Assembly: GCA_002900995.3 (NCBI GenBank) | Contig: CM035305.1 | Coordinates: 2,464,467 to 2,528,466 of the forward strand | Direction of reading: 5' to 3' | Source: Ganoderma boninense | Lineage: Eukaryota; Basidiomycota; Agaricomycetes; Polyporales; Polyporaceae | Length of the DNA stretch: 64,000 nucleotides | Shown here: positions 45,385 to 58,260 of the stretch, in pieces | Numbering within the stretch: the first letter of the stretch is position 1 | Layout: each line of letters begins with the position of its first letter | Made by a program: the position numbers and the translations under genes | The notes under the pieces: generated by a model | The model's input: only the letters and a program-made list of their open reading frames with translations | Databases searched by the model: none | What the model was told of the DNA's origin: nothing

Positions 45385-46089
45385 CCGCCTTGCCTTGTGG
45401 GAGGGGGGAGCATACCTTGCATCCTGGAAGGGAATGCGCGGTCTCAGGAGAACGTATGAATACTCTGTACAGTTACATATGACGTGGAACCTGAGCTGCC
45501 TCTTCGTAGCCTGGCGCTAGTGCAGCTGTACGTATATGTATACCCTCTGGAATACTGTTATTTTCCAGGCTGATCTAGTGATTACCCTATTACTTGAATT
45601 TGAATCTCGAGTCCTTGAGAGTTTTCGTCGAGGAACGATCGGCCCATTCAGAATTCACTTGAAGGTTATCGCTGCGCGGCTGCAACGATATCGATATCAC
45701 GCAAGCAAGCACGCTGAAGCTCGCGTACGATCAGAGCCGTAGACACCTCGCTACTTGAATCAATACTATCGTAATCCTAGGAGCCATGCTCCAACTTTTT
45801 TTTTACTCTTCAGGGTCGCAATCAACAAATCTCGAGCGAGCCTGTTCTGCGGTGGTGGGGTGTGAGTACAGACGGGTGAGTACGAGACCAGAGCGAGCCA
45901 GGGCCAGACCCTAGAGTCTTTGCTGTGGTGGCGGTACGTCGGATGTTCTCGCGGAATTGTAAATATGGCCATAGGCATTGTTAACGATCGTAATTACAAG
46001 AACGCGTTCGCGTGTCCGTGGTTTCAAAGAATAGCGCAAGGTAAAAGGTAACCAAAACCCGCCCGTGCCAGGAACGGCGCTGCAAATCA
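45385..46089. other. Convergent intergenic region
   Basis: Between the stops of the Dsd1-like and RTA1-like genes. It contains a T9 run near 45796. No gene is recognised. Confidence 0.5.
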
Positions 46090-47571
46090 TTACGCGGAGT
46101 CCGGGTAGCTGACATCCTTGTGCATCATTGCAATGGTTGAACCGCTAGCGAACTTCCGGTCCAACTTCTTGAGAAGACGAGCGGGATGGAAGACGATGAG
46201 CGAAAACATCGCCAGCACGACCATTGCACCATCCAGAACGTCTAAACAGGTCGATAAGATGATTGACATCAACGATATGGCGGGAAAATAAAAACTGACT
46301 GAAGTAGACCTCCGTCTCGATGATACGACCGTGGAAGCCGTCCGAGAGTTCGATGGTGCGGTAGATAGAACTGTCGCATCGTGGTCGTCAGAATCTGTCT
46401 CTGGCTAATGGACTACTTGCGGACGTACCGAATATATAGAACGAGCGACTCGAAGGCGAGGCCTATGATCAAAAGCCTCACCGAGGTGTCCACGTGAGAC
46501 CGAGGAAACTGCTCGCGGAGAGACTCGGAGGAGTTGTTATTCAAAAGCAGCGGCCGCACAGGCTTGTCCTTGAAGTAACGGACCAGATATTCGAACACGA
46601 GAATGCAAAACACCGATAGGGAAACTAAATTGGGCATTACGAGAGTTAGTCGATTTGTACGCCCAACCTCAATCAGGCGAAATGACATACAGAGCTGGAA
46701 TACAATTCCGGCTAGCATGATGTTGGATCCCTGAGGAAGGATTCAATTATATTCTCTATTGTGGAAAACGGATGGTACCAACCAAACGGCCAGTTTTCGG
46801 ACTGTTCGTGCTTGACGCAACACCGCCACCGAGTGATTGGACAACAAGTGCGACGATATCCTAGACGGACGAGTCTCATGTCAATGCTCGCAGTACTTCA
46901 GGGATGTGGCGGGAAAAGTACCGCAGTAACAAAGATTCTGGAGTCTATACAGACGCGAATTTTAGTGAGCGATAGTCATAATAGATAGAAGGAGCATACT
47001 CACAAAGGCGGGCACTCAGGCGACTGTACTGTTCTCCCAGATAGCCAGAGAGTCGACCGAACGTAATGAAGATAGCGCCGATGAGCGGGGTTGGCGCGAC
47101 AATGGTGCTCACGATCCTGCCGGCTCTCGAGTCAGGGTAGATGTTAATGGACTGGTTTGAAAACTACGTACTGAATCATATACGGGTTCTGAGCGAGCGG
47201 CTGGAACGACGACCACAGTCGCCCACCCCAACCGACCGATTCGCCGATACCTGCGAGTACAACCGTTGGAAGCAGCCACCAAGCTCTGTAACGGATGGCT
47301 TGTCCGAAGTGAATAGCTGTGATGGTAGAATTAATTAGCCGCTAATACCTGAGAGGTACTTCAACGCTTACCCGTTGCGAGGACAAAGAGAACAGAGAAG
47401 ATATAGCATACCCATTGGGTAGGCAGATAGCCATAGAAGGGGGAAATAAGGTTGCCGGAAGCGTCATACTCGGGAGCAGCGTCTACAATCGTCGAGGGTT
47501 AGTGAGGTCCTCGTGATCTCGGTTGAGGGGCACATACCGTTGCCCAAGTTAGAGCTCATTTGGTGGCCCAT
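46090..47571 (-). CDS. RTA1-like seven-span membrane protein
   Basis: Fungal RTA1 family, whose members (Rta1, Rsb1) span the membrane seven times and affect lipid asymmetry and resistance to toxic lipids or azoles. The start at 47571 gives MGHQMSSNLGNAAPEYD; 47559 is an in-frame alternative. Hydrophobic segments follow, with YGYLPTQWVCYIFSVLFVLATAIHF, GIGESVGWGGRLWS, PTPLIGAIFITFGRLSGYLG, a Ser/Gly-rich GGGVAS loop, LAGIVFQLC, and the family signature SSIYRTIELSDGFHGRIIETEVYF and VLDGAMVVLAMFSLIVFHPARLL. About eight exons. The Rta1 family is firm; transport activity is only inferred. Confidence 0.88.
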
Positions 47572-48822
47572 GGTGGAAGACTTGAAAAAAGGGAAGTGAT
47601 AGGATACCCCAGGTGAGATGGAAAGAAAGGGAGATGGATAAGGACTGTATACGGAGGACGATGGATGACGCCTTTATAGACATGTTAGAGAGGATGAAAC
47701 TCATGCTGCGAACTCCGTGGACCACTAGTTGTGAGGCCGAAATGTTTACCGGGGCTGCGCTTAGTACATGTTTTCAAGACCGCAGCTGCACGACACGGTC
47801 AATGCGGGCAACGACTGTCGATGCTGTGAGGGCCAATTGCACAGCTTCCTCGATTTCGAATTTGAAGCGAGGGGAATAATCAACACTCTGAGAAGAGTGG
47901 GTGAGCTCGAGGCACAAGAGGTTAAGTAACCGCGGTATGGGACTGTCATCCGAGTCCATCGCTTGTCAACAGTATCGACCCGAAGAAAGAAAAAATCACA
48001 AACCCTTTCGAACTTGAAGTTATGCCAGATTTGAGACAGATATGAACGATTGACATTGGTTGGAGAGATGTGCAGAAGCAGAGACGTCCCAGCACTGCCG
48101 CGCTGCGCGCGACGTGCAAGCCACAGGGACACGCAGCTCGTTTGCGCCGTTCATTCGACCACGCTCCATCCCATGGTACATCCGTAGCTTGTATCAAAGC
48201 TGCGTGCTGTACACCAAGTTTCGGCATGAACCAGGGACTGGAAAAAGTGCCAAGTCAGTAGTACATCCGTCTGAGACCGACCGCCGAGCCCTACCGTGGG
48301 CCGACACTGCTGATATTAACGTGCGCCAACCACACGCTGTATATCATTACTCCCGCGAACGCTGGTGGCATAAGCATATACTGTGGTGTGCTGATCATGT
48401 CCCCCGTCACAACCTCAAGTCCACGCAGTGACGGGCCGAAGACGAGTCCCCCGTTCACTGCTGAGCACGCCTACTAGTAGTAGGTTAAGAATGTCAAGTG
48501 TGCCCGGATAGGCCAGCAATGATGTAGATGAGACAGATATTACCCTAGCATCTTCCGGCGTAAAGAGGAGGCTCTATTTGACCGGTCACATAAGTAGCTG
48601 GGGGCGGCACTAGTTCAAGTTGGAGCCAGCGCGAAATTTTGTTTTCGACTTGCAGCTTGAGCGCTTGGAGGTGGTTTGTAGACGCCGGTGGCGCACGTGG
48701 ATGGAGTGCCCGAATAGGACGCCGATGGCCGGGGCCACAGTCGTCGAGCTCTGCGGCAGAGGCCAAACTCCGAGTGGCCACTAGACGCATCATCGCTACC
48801 CTTGACCACGACCACTCTGCCA
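47572..48822. other. Divergent intergenic region, RTA1-like / RAB4-like
   Basis: It is 1.25 kb long. Frames up to 123 codons exist on both strands without similarity to families I know. It probably holds both promoters and leaders. Confidence 0.5.
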
Positions 48823-49977
48823 TGGCCTACTCTGACTACGATGCGGATGCCACAGAACTACTTGAGACATATGGTGTGTCGGATGGACGCTCTTCAAGCT
48901 TTCTCCTGCTGACGAACTCGTTAGATTTCCTCATGAAATTCATTATAATCGGTCTGTAGCTTCCGTCCCTCGCAGTGTCGACAAGCTGACGGCGACATGA
49001 GAGCAGGTGAAGCTGGTACAGGGAAAACCTGTTTGCTCCACCAATTCACCCACAACTCCTGTAAGCACTTCTCTCGGTCCATATTTGCCTTCTTTATCTC
49101 ATCACAAGGACAGTCAAGGAGCACTCCCAACACACAATCGGCGTTGAGTTTTCTAGCAGGACAGTCAAGCTTGGGGAGAAGCGGATAAAGCTGCAGGTGT
49201 GTTGCTTCGCGTTCAAGGGTTCCGACTGACCTTATATCTTCACCGCTCGTTAGTTATGGGATACAGCAGGGCAGGAAAGATTTCGGTGAGTACGCACCGT
49301 TTCATGGGGTTGCGCCATCAATACCGATGGTCACCTCCTGCTCTCTTCCCCGACCCCCCCCCTCTCCCCAGTTCCGTCACGCGAAGTTACTACCGTGGAG
49401 CAGCGGGAGCAATCCTCGTGTACGATATCACCAGGTTCGGTCTCCATTATCTCGCTGTGCAGTAATGCTTGAATGCTGAACCCTCACCCTATTGATCGAT
49501 CAGCCGAGCTTCTTTCTCAAAACTTTCTCGTTGGCTCGAGGACGCCCGCGCCCTGGGGAGCCAGCACCTGGTCACAGTCCTCGTAGGGAATAAGTCGGAT
49601 AGAGAGGAGGAGCGAGAGGTGGAGTGGGCAGAAGCCAGTCGATGGGCGGCTGAACACGGTAAGTTTGGCGTTAGACCTCCATCTGTTGGAGCTGCATTGC
49701 TCACTGAAAATCAGACGTACACTTCCTGGAAGCTTCCTCCTTAACCGGCGATAATGTCGAGGCGCCGTTCCTCCTCTGCGCAAGATCAATACTCCTTGCC
49801 ATTGAGTCAGGCACCCTAGATCCTGAGAAAGCGGGGAGCGGGGTCAGCTACGGCGATCGGGCCCTTCGTCGGGTCAATAGCTCAAGTCGGCTAAGCTTTG
49901 GTAGCCTCAGCGGGTCGCGGCGGAAGAGCACGACAGTGAAACTCAAGATTCCCGGAACTAACATGCGTTGTTGTTAG
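48823..49977 (+). CDS. RAB4-like small GTPase
   Basis: Vesicle-traffic GTPase of early and recycling endosomes. The start at 48823 (MAYSDYDADATELLETYDFLMKF) needs a 27-nt exon at 48925-48951 to supply DFLMKFIIIG before the P-loop GEAGTGKTCLLHQF. Switch I is HTIGVEFSS, switch II [20 protein letters not shown], then GAAGAILVYDITSR, VGNKSD and the SAL-like motif EASSLTGDN. FLLCARSILLAIESGTLDPE and YGDRAL are typical of Rab4 rather than Rab2 or Rab14. The C-terminus MRCC supplies a double-cysteine prenylation site. Seven or eight exons join in phase. The stop is at 49975-49977. Confidence 0.9.
48925..48951 (+). other. 27-nt coding exon of the RAB4-like gene
   Basis: It encodes the first beta strand of the G domain (FLMKFIII). 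A CGTTAG acceptor precedes it and a GTCTGT donor follows it. Confidence 0.85.
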
Positions 49978-51848
49978 GCGTAGTTGGGCCCCTGTTTCTA
50001 GACTTTCTCATACGTGAGTCTCCGTTCCTCGTTCTTCTACTAGTTTTCTCAGTCTAAACGATACCTTGTGCGTGCTGGTGACAGTCGGATGGATACTCGT
50101 CAAACGGACTCTTTATGGCGTTGGTCGGCGCCGCGCGTTTCCCACTCTTTCGGCCATCGTATTTGTTGCAGCATACCCATTCCCATCATCTATACCTAGC
50201 ACTCTCACTCCGCCTGTGAGTGACATCCACGCGAGCGGCCCCAGACGCATAGGAGCAGACGCGGCTATTGCTATCCACACGCTAGCTCTATGCGCGCCTC
50301 ACCGGATTATCTTGTAGTAGTTATGTCTAATCTCCGCACCGGGTGGCTTTGTATCGGATCATCTGTACTTGTACCTCACAGCACCCGTATTTAGATTGAC
50401 GGATCGGTGAACGTAGATGAGGAAGAGGAAGAGGACATGCGGACCGGTGGCAGGCAACGCGACTGAGCACACTGAAGAGGGAATGAGCGTGTGACTGGGG
50501 CGGCGGCAGCGTTGAGAAGGCCGAGGAGGCTCACGTTGGCGGGGGCCATGTGCTCCAAGCCTCTTTCTATCGACGCTCACGAGGCGCAGTCGCGCCTGAT
50601 GCTCTGCGCTCATCGCCAGCATTGTTCCATCACCGCAAGCAAGCTTCTTTCCGTAAGCAAAACATTCACCCCACATGCACACAGCTCTTTTGGATACTGA
50701 CGTGCGTCGTTCTGCTCCTCTCCCTTGTGCCAGGCGCATTCTCGCACAGGCCGATCCAGAAGACGAGACGTGTCGAAGGCGCGATGTGCCGCGATGGGAG
50801 CCTCTTCGACCTCTTCCAGCAGCCCCCTTAGTCACTTTCTCGCTCCTCTGGGAAGTGTCCCATGCCAATCCACTGTGTACAACCGCGATAAGCGACGCAC
50901 GGATGTATGCTCGCGCGGCCGTGACACAGTCTGCTGACAGGGAGCGCGATGTGAGAACCTGACCGAAGTCCGGGGGCGCATTCCAACAGTTCGACGGTAC
51001 CCGCACTACACTCGAGATTTCCCCGATCCCATCATATGGGCCACCGAGCCAGCCCCGACGTTCGGCGGCTGAGAATGCCATTATAATAAGCTGCCGGTGC
51101 GTGGATGCCCAGGAACTTTTGCGCCTGACGACTGACTGCCGCTCCCCCGCTACGCCAGTCCCCAGCCTGGCCCTTTACTGTTGCCTGGAGAAAAGCGCCG
51201 CCCTGGACCAGGAGTTCAGTACAGCGTCCGTAGGATCAGAAACAAGGCGCACGCTTTGTCATGGTTAGCTCTGTCGGTGAGTATCTCTTGCTTTATGTGG
51301 TTCTATTATGCTTCCCAGCTCGTCGGCCCTAACGTCCGCAATCATCCGCTGTCGGACAGCGGGCATTGCGCGACGCCGCTCGACTTCATTGCCAGTGCCG
51401 GTGTCTATAGCTTGTCCCGTCATGCCGCGGCGGCGGCGGGGATTGCACGGGGCGCTCGCAGCTACAGAGGACATAAGTTATTGCATCTGGTGCTATCTGT
51501 TGCTTCGAGAGCCCCTCGATCCCCTCTTACTGCCGCAATTCGCGATATCGACAAGAGTATGTGACGTTAGGTTCCTGGCGTTTCGCGTCTTCTAAGCCCT
51601 TCCATGCAACCTGGGTGCGAGGCCCCAGCTAGCTGTCCGCTGAAGTTCAGCCTGGCGTCCCCTCAGCGGGCCTATTTACGTTACGCTCACCAGCCGGTCC
51701 TTCTGCTTGCCCTCCCTCTCTTCTTCTATCTTTCGTTCCTGTACCCCTCCTCACCTGCTACGTGCGAGGATTGCCTTGGGGAACGGCCGCCGTAGACGTA
51801 AATTGTATTCCACCGAACTCCGAACCGTTTACTGATCTTTCACGGCAG
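49978..51848. other. Long intergenic region upstream of Ser/Thr-rich surface protein 1
   Basis: It is 1.87 kb long. The longest frame is a 240-codon minus-strand one at 50359-51081, with no domain, leader or codon pattern that I trust. A branch-point-like TACTGAT and acceptor end at 51848, so an unidentified first exon of the next gene lies here. CT-rich tracts are at about 51690-51780. Confidence 0.5.
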
Positions 51849-54489
51849 GAGTGAGCTCGTCGTCGTTGACGCTGTCATCTTCAAACAACATCAGCTTGTC
51901 TCCGTCATCGACGGGTGGCGCGAACAGCTCACTAGTGTCATCACCCCCCACTCTTTCCAGTTCTGTATTGCGAAGCGCTTCATCTTCCGGTACCGCTACC
52001 CTTGCATCCCTCAGCTCGGTTCGGTTCCAAGCTTCTTCTGTCGTCTCGTCTTCTTTCTCGTCATTGTCGAGCGAACGTAGGAACTCGACGAATCTCCTTA
52101 CTTCATCGACTACCTCGGTCACGTCGCTTGACAAGACCGTCTTGTCTACAGGCACCACAGCCTCGGGTTCTTCTGCACAATCGACGTCATCACCCAGGTC
52201 TTCGAAGTATGTCCCCTGAAAATATTTCTGTGCTATTCTTGACAGAAAGTTTGTTATTTTAGCAGCAGGAAATCCGTCATGGTTGGCCCATCTAATTCTA
52301 CTAGCGCCACGGTCAGCATCACGTCCAAGTCTTCCCAAGCTTCTCCCCCGGAAAGTACCACAGCAAGCTCGACCTCCGGAGCGCAGGCTACGACGGACTC
52401 CGCTTCTTCACAGACGGTCGGAGAGAACCAAGACCCTACACCGCCTGTGTCTTCAAGTTCGGAGAGCTCTTCAACCGCGATATCGAGCGGCGATGATGGT
52501 ACTACAGCAACCGGTCCTACTGCCGGAGCAACTAGCACCACCACACACACTCAAATCGCCCTCCCGAGCCACAAGACAGACAGCGGTTCGGCTGCGCCAA
52601 CCGCTTCGGACTCAGGGGTTAGTTTGAGCTTTCTTTCGCCATCTGTTTCCCAAGCCCATACCTCATTATCCTCTGATGCGTCCATACTCCCACCTCCTAC
52701 GCCTACTTCTGTCGCTCCTTCCCTGACGGCTGTATCTGCGGCTTCTTCTCTCATATTCACTGTTCCAGTTCTCTCCACAAGGATCAATGCGCTTCCAGCA
52801 CCCCCTTCCACAGTACCATCTTCGTCGCAGCCCATTCTAACGACGCATGTCCAGGGTACTGTGGCATCCGATGCTTCTGGGGCATCGACCCCCCTTCCTG
52901 CATCACCTACACCTTCTACTGCACTGAGTGACAATGGTTCTAAAGCATCTGCCATCGCACAGGCGTCGAACCGAACCTCCTCTACAACTATTAGCACTGT
53001 TACCGACCAGCCGGAGACGACCCTATCGAGCCCGGTGTTCTTCACTGTGACTGACTCGAAGAACCGCACGACCATTTCTGAACCTCCCGTGTTCACCAGC
53101 GTCGAAGTCACGACCTCGAATGGGGTGCAAGTCAGCGTCACTCATGTCGTGGCCAATCCTACGGGCATTTGGGGGGTCGACGAGGCAACTTCTCCGCATG
53201 GGTATGGCCTTTTGTCCTCTCCATAGACTCCTCGTTGGCTCATTTGGATTTGTTGCAGGTTCTTCTCAAACAGCGGGGCCGTAGCCGGAGTATTCTTGGT
53301 TGTCGGTCTCGTCATCGCCGCAATATTTGCCGGCATATACCTTTACTTCCGCAGGCGCCGCCAGCATGCCCCTCGCAACATCGAGTCGATATCTCGCCCA
53401 TTGCCCATGCCTGACGACCCATTCGAAGACCCCCGCACACTCTTGCCTCCGCCTGAAATGCACTACGCACCGGGTTATGCGGGCCGCACTCTCGTGATCG
53501 CTGGTGCTGCCACGCCGCACCCAACCCCATCGCGCAGCCCTTTCGACAGCGATCTGGACCATACATCGTCGCACAGCTCAGATGCACGTCCGAGTGCCGA
53601 ACGGATCCACGGTCTAGGTCTCGCTGGCGTCGGTAATGGACGAGGACTACCCTATGGCGACAGTTCGCAGTCGTCGTTCCATTCGAGATCAGGTCAACTC
53701 ACCCACCGCAGTCCAGTCGGTCTTGCGATCACGACGGATTCCAGGCGCAATTCAGCTGGTTCAGGGAGGCGGGAGCCTTCTTCCGCTCAGTCTTCGCCAT
53801 CGATCTATCCGCCGAGCCTTCCAACGCCCTCCGGAGAGGATGACCGGAGCTTAGTTGACGTCTCACTCGGCAACGACAAAGGTACGGCACGGTTCGCCAA
53901 TGCGAGCGCGACGCGCCTCTCCTCCCCAACTACTCGCAAGCCCGTTCCACTGCACGACCTCCCAGAGCCTGTCGCACCAGTTGCGCGCTCGCCTCAGCAG
54001 CAGCAAGCTGAGCCTCCCGTTGTTCCTCCGCGCAGCCCGCTGCGACGCAACAGCGCCACAACATCGCGCTCCTTCTCACGCTCTCCGCCGCCCGTCCCGC
54101 TCTCCAACATCCACACGGAGCTCAAAGATCCAGAGTTGGCCGTTGCCGCACTCCAGCCGTACGAACCGCTGACGCCTCCGATATCGCTGGCATCCCTTTC
54201 TCCAGCGGGATCGAGCTCGGGCCACGAGGCGTTCACCCCGATCTCGCCCTTGGACGCCCTTGCTGCTGCGAACCCCTTCAGCGACGCACACGCTCAGCAG
54301 GCTCCGCATGCGGAAATCATCACCGCATTCCCGATGACGAGGAGCGGCAACAAACGGGAGACGTTTTACACGCGAACGCGCGGATCTCAGGTACGTCCAT
54401 GTGCTTTGGCTTTGCGAGCTGGGGACATACTTATGCTCACTGATTGTTCGCAGCGTCGGCCCAGCGTCGAATGGCGGCAGCACGATTGA
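51849..54489 (+). CDS. Ser/Thr-rich single-span membrane protein 1 (Mid2/Wsc-like layout), 5' exon unresolved
   Basis: About 800 residues are visible. The first 450 are almost all Ser, Thr, Ala and Pro, a heavily O-mannosylated ectodomain. A more conserved membrane-proximal part follows (FTSVEVTTSNGVQVSVTHVV), then FFSNSGAVAGVFLVVGLVIAAIFAGIYLYF as the membrane span, and the stop-transfer RRRRQ. The long cytosolic tail is Ser/Pro-rich, with LPMPDDPFEDP, SPVGLAITTDSRRNS and PEPVAPVARSPQQQQ. Introns are at about 52206-52262, 53201-53258 and 54390-54453. The layout equals that of fungal cell-wall stress sensors, but no cysteine-rich WSC domain is present and no signal peptide was found; the exon with it is presumably upstream. 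A relative lies at 60.2-62.2 kb. Confidence 0.78.
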
Positions 54490-54904
54490 AGATAATTAGA
54501 TGCCTCCTAAGGAATTCAGTTCCCTGTTCACCCTGCGGCATACAATTATCGGCGGGAAATCGGTTCGCGTGCTTTTAGGCCGGATGCTCTCGCTTTGTAT
54601 CATTACGTATTACGCTGCGTCCTGAACCATTTTACCCAGACTTAGATGCTCCAGCGGTCGTCTTCCGTGGCTGCGCGCAGCTGTAGCGCCACCGTGGTGG
54701 ACAAAACTGCCCTTCACGACAACGATATCCTTACGACAACGACTGTACATGATTCCGCATCCATTGCCCCTTTTGTCCATGACATTTGTGTATGTATCAC
54801 CTAAGTAGATCAAATAGCACTGTATTGTACACATTACATTGGGTTCCCAGATATCGAAATTTCCCGGTTCCTCATCCAATGTCCATCGGATATATGTCGC
54901 TCGT
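54490..54904. other. Convergent intergenic region
   Basis: It lies between the stops of surface protein 1 and the isochorismatase-like gene. No gene recognised. Confidence 0.5.
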
Positions 54905-56219
54905 TCAAGAAGCTGCTTCAATGATCCGCTCTGAGCTTGTGACAAACCCGTAGCTCTGGCGACGAAATCAGCTGCAGTGCGACGGAACGCGTGATCTCCA
55001 TGAACTTACACGTCCGGCATTGTACAAGACATTCTCCAGTCCGCCTGCAGGAGAAGTGGTTGCAACGCAATCTTCCACAGTAATGCAGTCGTAACCCCGG
55101 TAGTATGCATCGACTAGGGTTCCCAGAACACACTGGAGGATCGTCAACCGACGAGCGAACAGAAGAGGAGACAGTACCCACTTGATCCGCGTTGACTCCC
55201 GCGAAGAATAACGTGGTGATTCCATGCTCTTGGAGGTAGAGGTCAAGCGCGCTCTGTCCGCCCCATATGCCGCTCATCCTGCGCGAACGCAACTCCGTCA
55301 ATGGATGCCATCCGCAGCCGCCAAAATCCCGCGCACGACGGACGCACAGCAGCCCGAGCATGGCAGGGTCCATACCATACGTACTGGGCGGGGCGCGAAC
55401 AGATGCCCCGACTCACCTATTTTTGTGGATCCACACGTCGGTGCCTTCCCTCCGGCCTTCCTCGTACAGGCTCTGAAGTGGCCCATAGAGGTCGGAATTG
55501 AACTCCCCCCGCATGAGAAGGCGGCCGAACCCCCCAGCCAACTCTGCGCCGAAGCCGCCACGACCGCCCTTCATAAAGCCGCGGACCAAGGACGGCGGGA
55601 TGGTCGTGAGTTCATGATCGGTGAGCCCCCAGTTGCTGCGATGAATCGGTTCATTACGGTGGCACGGAAGAAAAACCCGCCCCTGGCAGGCCGGTGAACG
55701 GGACAGGAGGCGAGCACGGCACTCACACCCAGAGGATCTTGACGCCAGCGCTGCGCAAGGCGGGGACGACGTTCATGAGCGGGATCACGCACGCGAGCCC
55801 GCTCGGATGGTCTCGCAGGTCCGGGTGCAGAAAGAAGCTGGGCAGGAAAACACGTCAGCCGACTGATCCCAAGGCGAGCCCGTCTCCAAGCCAGAGCAGG
55901 TCTCAAGCGCACTAATCGCCGAACCGCTCCAGCAAGTGGCAGCTAGCACTCACTTCTGCATGTCGATGATCACGATTGCGCTCTGCTTCTTCGCGAGTCG
56001 GACAACTCTATCTCCGTCGACAGGGATGTCGAGCTGCACCTCCTTCAGGAGCGGTGGGATCGGCACGTCCTCGTCCTGTGCTATGCTGCCGCGCGCAAGC
56101 TCACCCTTGGGCAGGTGGCTCCTCCGGCTGACGTCGACCAGCCCGTTCGGGTATTCAACCCAGAACGACGCAGCGTTGCCGTACTCCGTCGCGACAGTAA
56201 CTTTTGGGCTCTGCACCAT
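54905..56219 (-). CDS. Isochorismatase-family cysteine hydrolase
   Basis: About 310 residues in six exons. The start at 56219 (MVQSPKVTVATEYGNAASFWVEYPNG) adds roughly 90 residues before the catalytic core. AIVIIDMQNFFLHPD carries the nucleophile-activating Asp, and FFAGVNADQCVLGTLVDAYYRGYD carries the cis-peptide region and the catalytic Cys at the ADQ/CVLG junction, split by an intron at about 55167. The third member of the triad, Lys, is expected in the GTDVWIHKNRMSGIWGG region. The family hydrolyses amides or isochorismate-like ethers (nicotinamidase, N-carbamoylsarcosine amidase). Substrate unknown. All junctions keep phase. Confidence 0.9.
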
Positions 56220-56824
56220 GCTGAAGATGAGGATGTCGGACTAGAGGGTTACCGTCTGTGGTCGTCGAAACGGTTGTACTACTAGTCGTTGCCTATCAGT
56301 AAAATAACGATAAAGTTCAGGGCAACACACTGACGACAACGTCAAAGGCGCAATGCCACGTCAAAGGCACAGTGCCGCTGCCGAGAACGGCGAACGCCGC
56401 TGGCATTCACGCGTGCGTGAGTTACACTACTTAACGGCAGCAGACAGCGTGGACAGCACGATAAGGTGGGAGTCGAGACTTAGAACCAGCATAGACCAGC
56501 ATTCGCACTCGGGCCGCTGTAAGTATAGGTCCCCAATGGGTCCAGGTCTAACCTGATAGGGCCAGTCACGTCATCACCGGCACCTTTGGGAGTGGTATAA
56601 GGTGGTATACAATCTGCTCCCAGTGTGATGAGACAGTGGAACGTGGCCAGGTGCGCGCGCTGTGGCGCATTCCTGGACAAGGCCATAAGAATATTACTAG
56701 CTATGAATACATGGAGAGGAAGGAATACATATCGGCAAGGTACCGCCATGAAAGAATAGGCCAGAATGCTTAGACCATGGAACCAATCGAGCCAAGCCAC
56801 ACTGACTCTCCTACTGTTACATAA
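56220..56824. other. Intergenic, isochorismatase-like promoter and MDR 3' flank
   Basis: A direct repeat of the words GGCAC/CAAAGGC occurs near 56345-56375. No gene recognised. Confidence 0.45.
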
Positions 56825-58260
56825 TTAACTTACACTGGGGTCCACCTTCACGACCACCTTTCCAGTCGCCCTGCCTGTCTGAAGTCGTTCATAAGCCTTA
56901 AGCGCATCTTCGAAGGAGTACACAGAATCGACCAGTGGCTTGACTTTGCCTGCGCTCAAGGTCAGGAATACAACATGGCACGCTGGAACCGATATGCTCA
57001 CCCTGCTCAACCAATTTGGCGAAGTCCTCAAGGTCTTTCTTCGTAGGGTCCACACTAATAATCCTAAGCAATGGGTTGTTAATAAGCCATACATTTCTCT
57101 GCGACTTTTCACAGCAGTATGTACTCACTTCCATGTTCGCTTTGTTCCTCCTAACCAGGACGGCTGCAGCAGGACCTTCCATAGAAACTTGAGATATCCA
57201 CTGCCCTGCGGCCCGACAGATAGGAACACGCCGCCAGGGGCAAGATACTTCTCGCTCTCGATGAAGAGGGTAGGGTCTATGGTACCAACTGCCTCCAAGA
57301 AGACATGATATTTCGGGTTCGGGTTGGAGGCGATCAGCTGCTCGTGGAGTGGCTGTTTGGTATAATCAAAGAACTGCCAAAAAACTGCAGCGTCAGGTAC
57401 CATCCACCAGAGACAGGGCAGGTGGCCGAGGGAGAACGACATAACGAACCTCGTCTGCGCCCAATCCCCTCACATATTGTTCGTTCTTGCCCGAAGCGCT
57501 TGCTGCGACACGCGCACCCTTGACCTTTGCGAGTTGAATGGCGAAAGAACCGACCGAGGTGCTACCACCGTTGATGAAGACCGACTGGCCTTCCTCCAGC
57601 TTAGCTATATGGAAGAGCGCTTGGTACGCAGTGAGACCTGCGATAGGAAACCCCGATGCTTGGATCGGAGAGACATTCTTCGGACGAATGACTGCACGAG
57701 CAGCCGAGACTTTGGTGTACTCTGCGAGGGCACCATAGCCGTTGAGGTACACGCTGGCTGTGCGCGCGCCGTTGGGGTTTCGTTGGAAGCGTGGCGCAAG
57801 GGTGGGATGGAGGGACAGTCATGAGGATCCGTGCATACAAACACGGGTCGAAGGGAAGCACGACTCACGGACTGGGTTTACGCCGATGATCTCATCGCCC
57901 TCCTTGAACTCTGTATGATTCGCGTCCACGACAACGCCAGTCAGGTCAAATTCGTGTGCCTTGGAGCGCCGTGCGACGAAGCTTGGGACCCATTTGATCG
58001 ACTTGTATCCACTGGGCGAGCAAAGGTGAGCCGACCTCGTCTGTGCATCCATCTATAACGCGAATTTACACGGGGTTCAGCGCCGCGGCTTGCACCTTGA
58101 CCAGGATGTCGCCCTTCTTCAACTTCGGGACGGGGACGTCACCGAACTGAAGGACTTTGGCAGGCTCACCGCTGGCGGTGACGCGCCATGACTTCATCGT
58201 CGGGCCCGTGGGCTTAGATGGCACCGCGGAGGTGGGGGCTGGCGCGTCGTCGGTTGTCAT
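56825..58260 (-). CDS. MDR-superfamily zinc-independent quinone oxidoreductase-like protein
   Basis: Medium-chain reductase of about 360 residues. The start at 58260 gives a Pro/Ala-rich leader, then MKSWRVTASGEPAKVLQFGDVPVP and GDILVKVQAAALNPV. EFDLTGVVVDANHTEFKEGDEIIGVNPV and YLNGYGALAEYTKV follow. The NADPH-binding region contains ASGFPIAGLTAYQALF and the glycine motif FINGGSTSVGSFAIQLAK. Then come FLEAVGTIDPTLF and the C-terminal TGKVVVKVD. No structural or catalytic zinc ligands are seen, so this is the quinone oxidoreductase/enoyl reductase subgroup. Acceptors at about 57752 and 57375 were chosen to keep phase. It could be cytosolic or mitochondrial; substrate unknown. Confidence 0.9.

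Noticed and set aside
50359..51081. 240-codon minus-strand open frame in the gap upstream of surface protein 1
   Set aside because: Composition is Arg/Ser/Ala-rich as expected from GC-rich noncoding DNA, with no domain, no leader and no splice partner.
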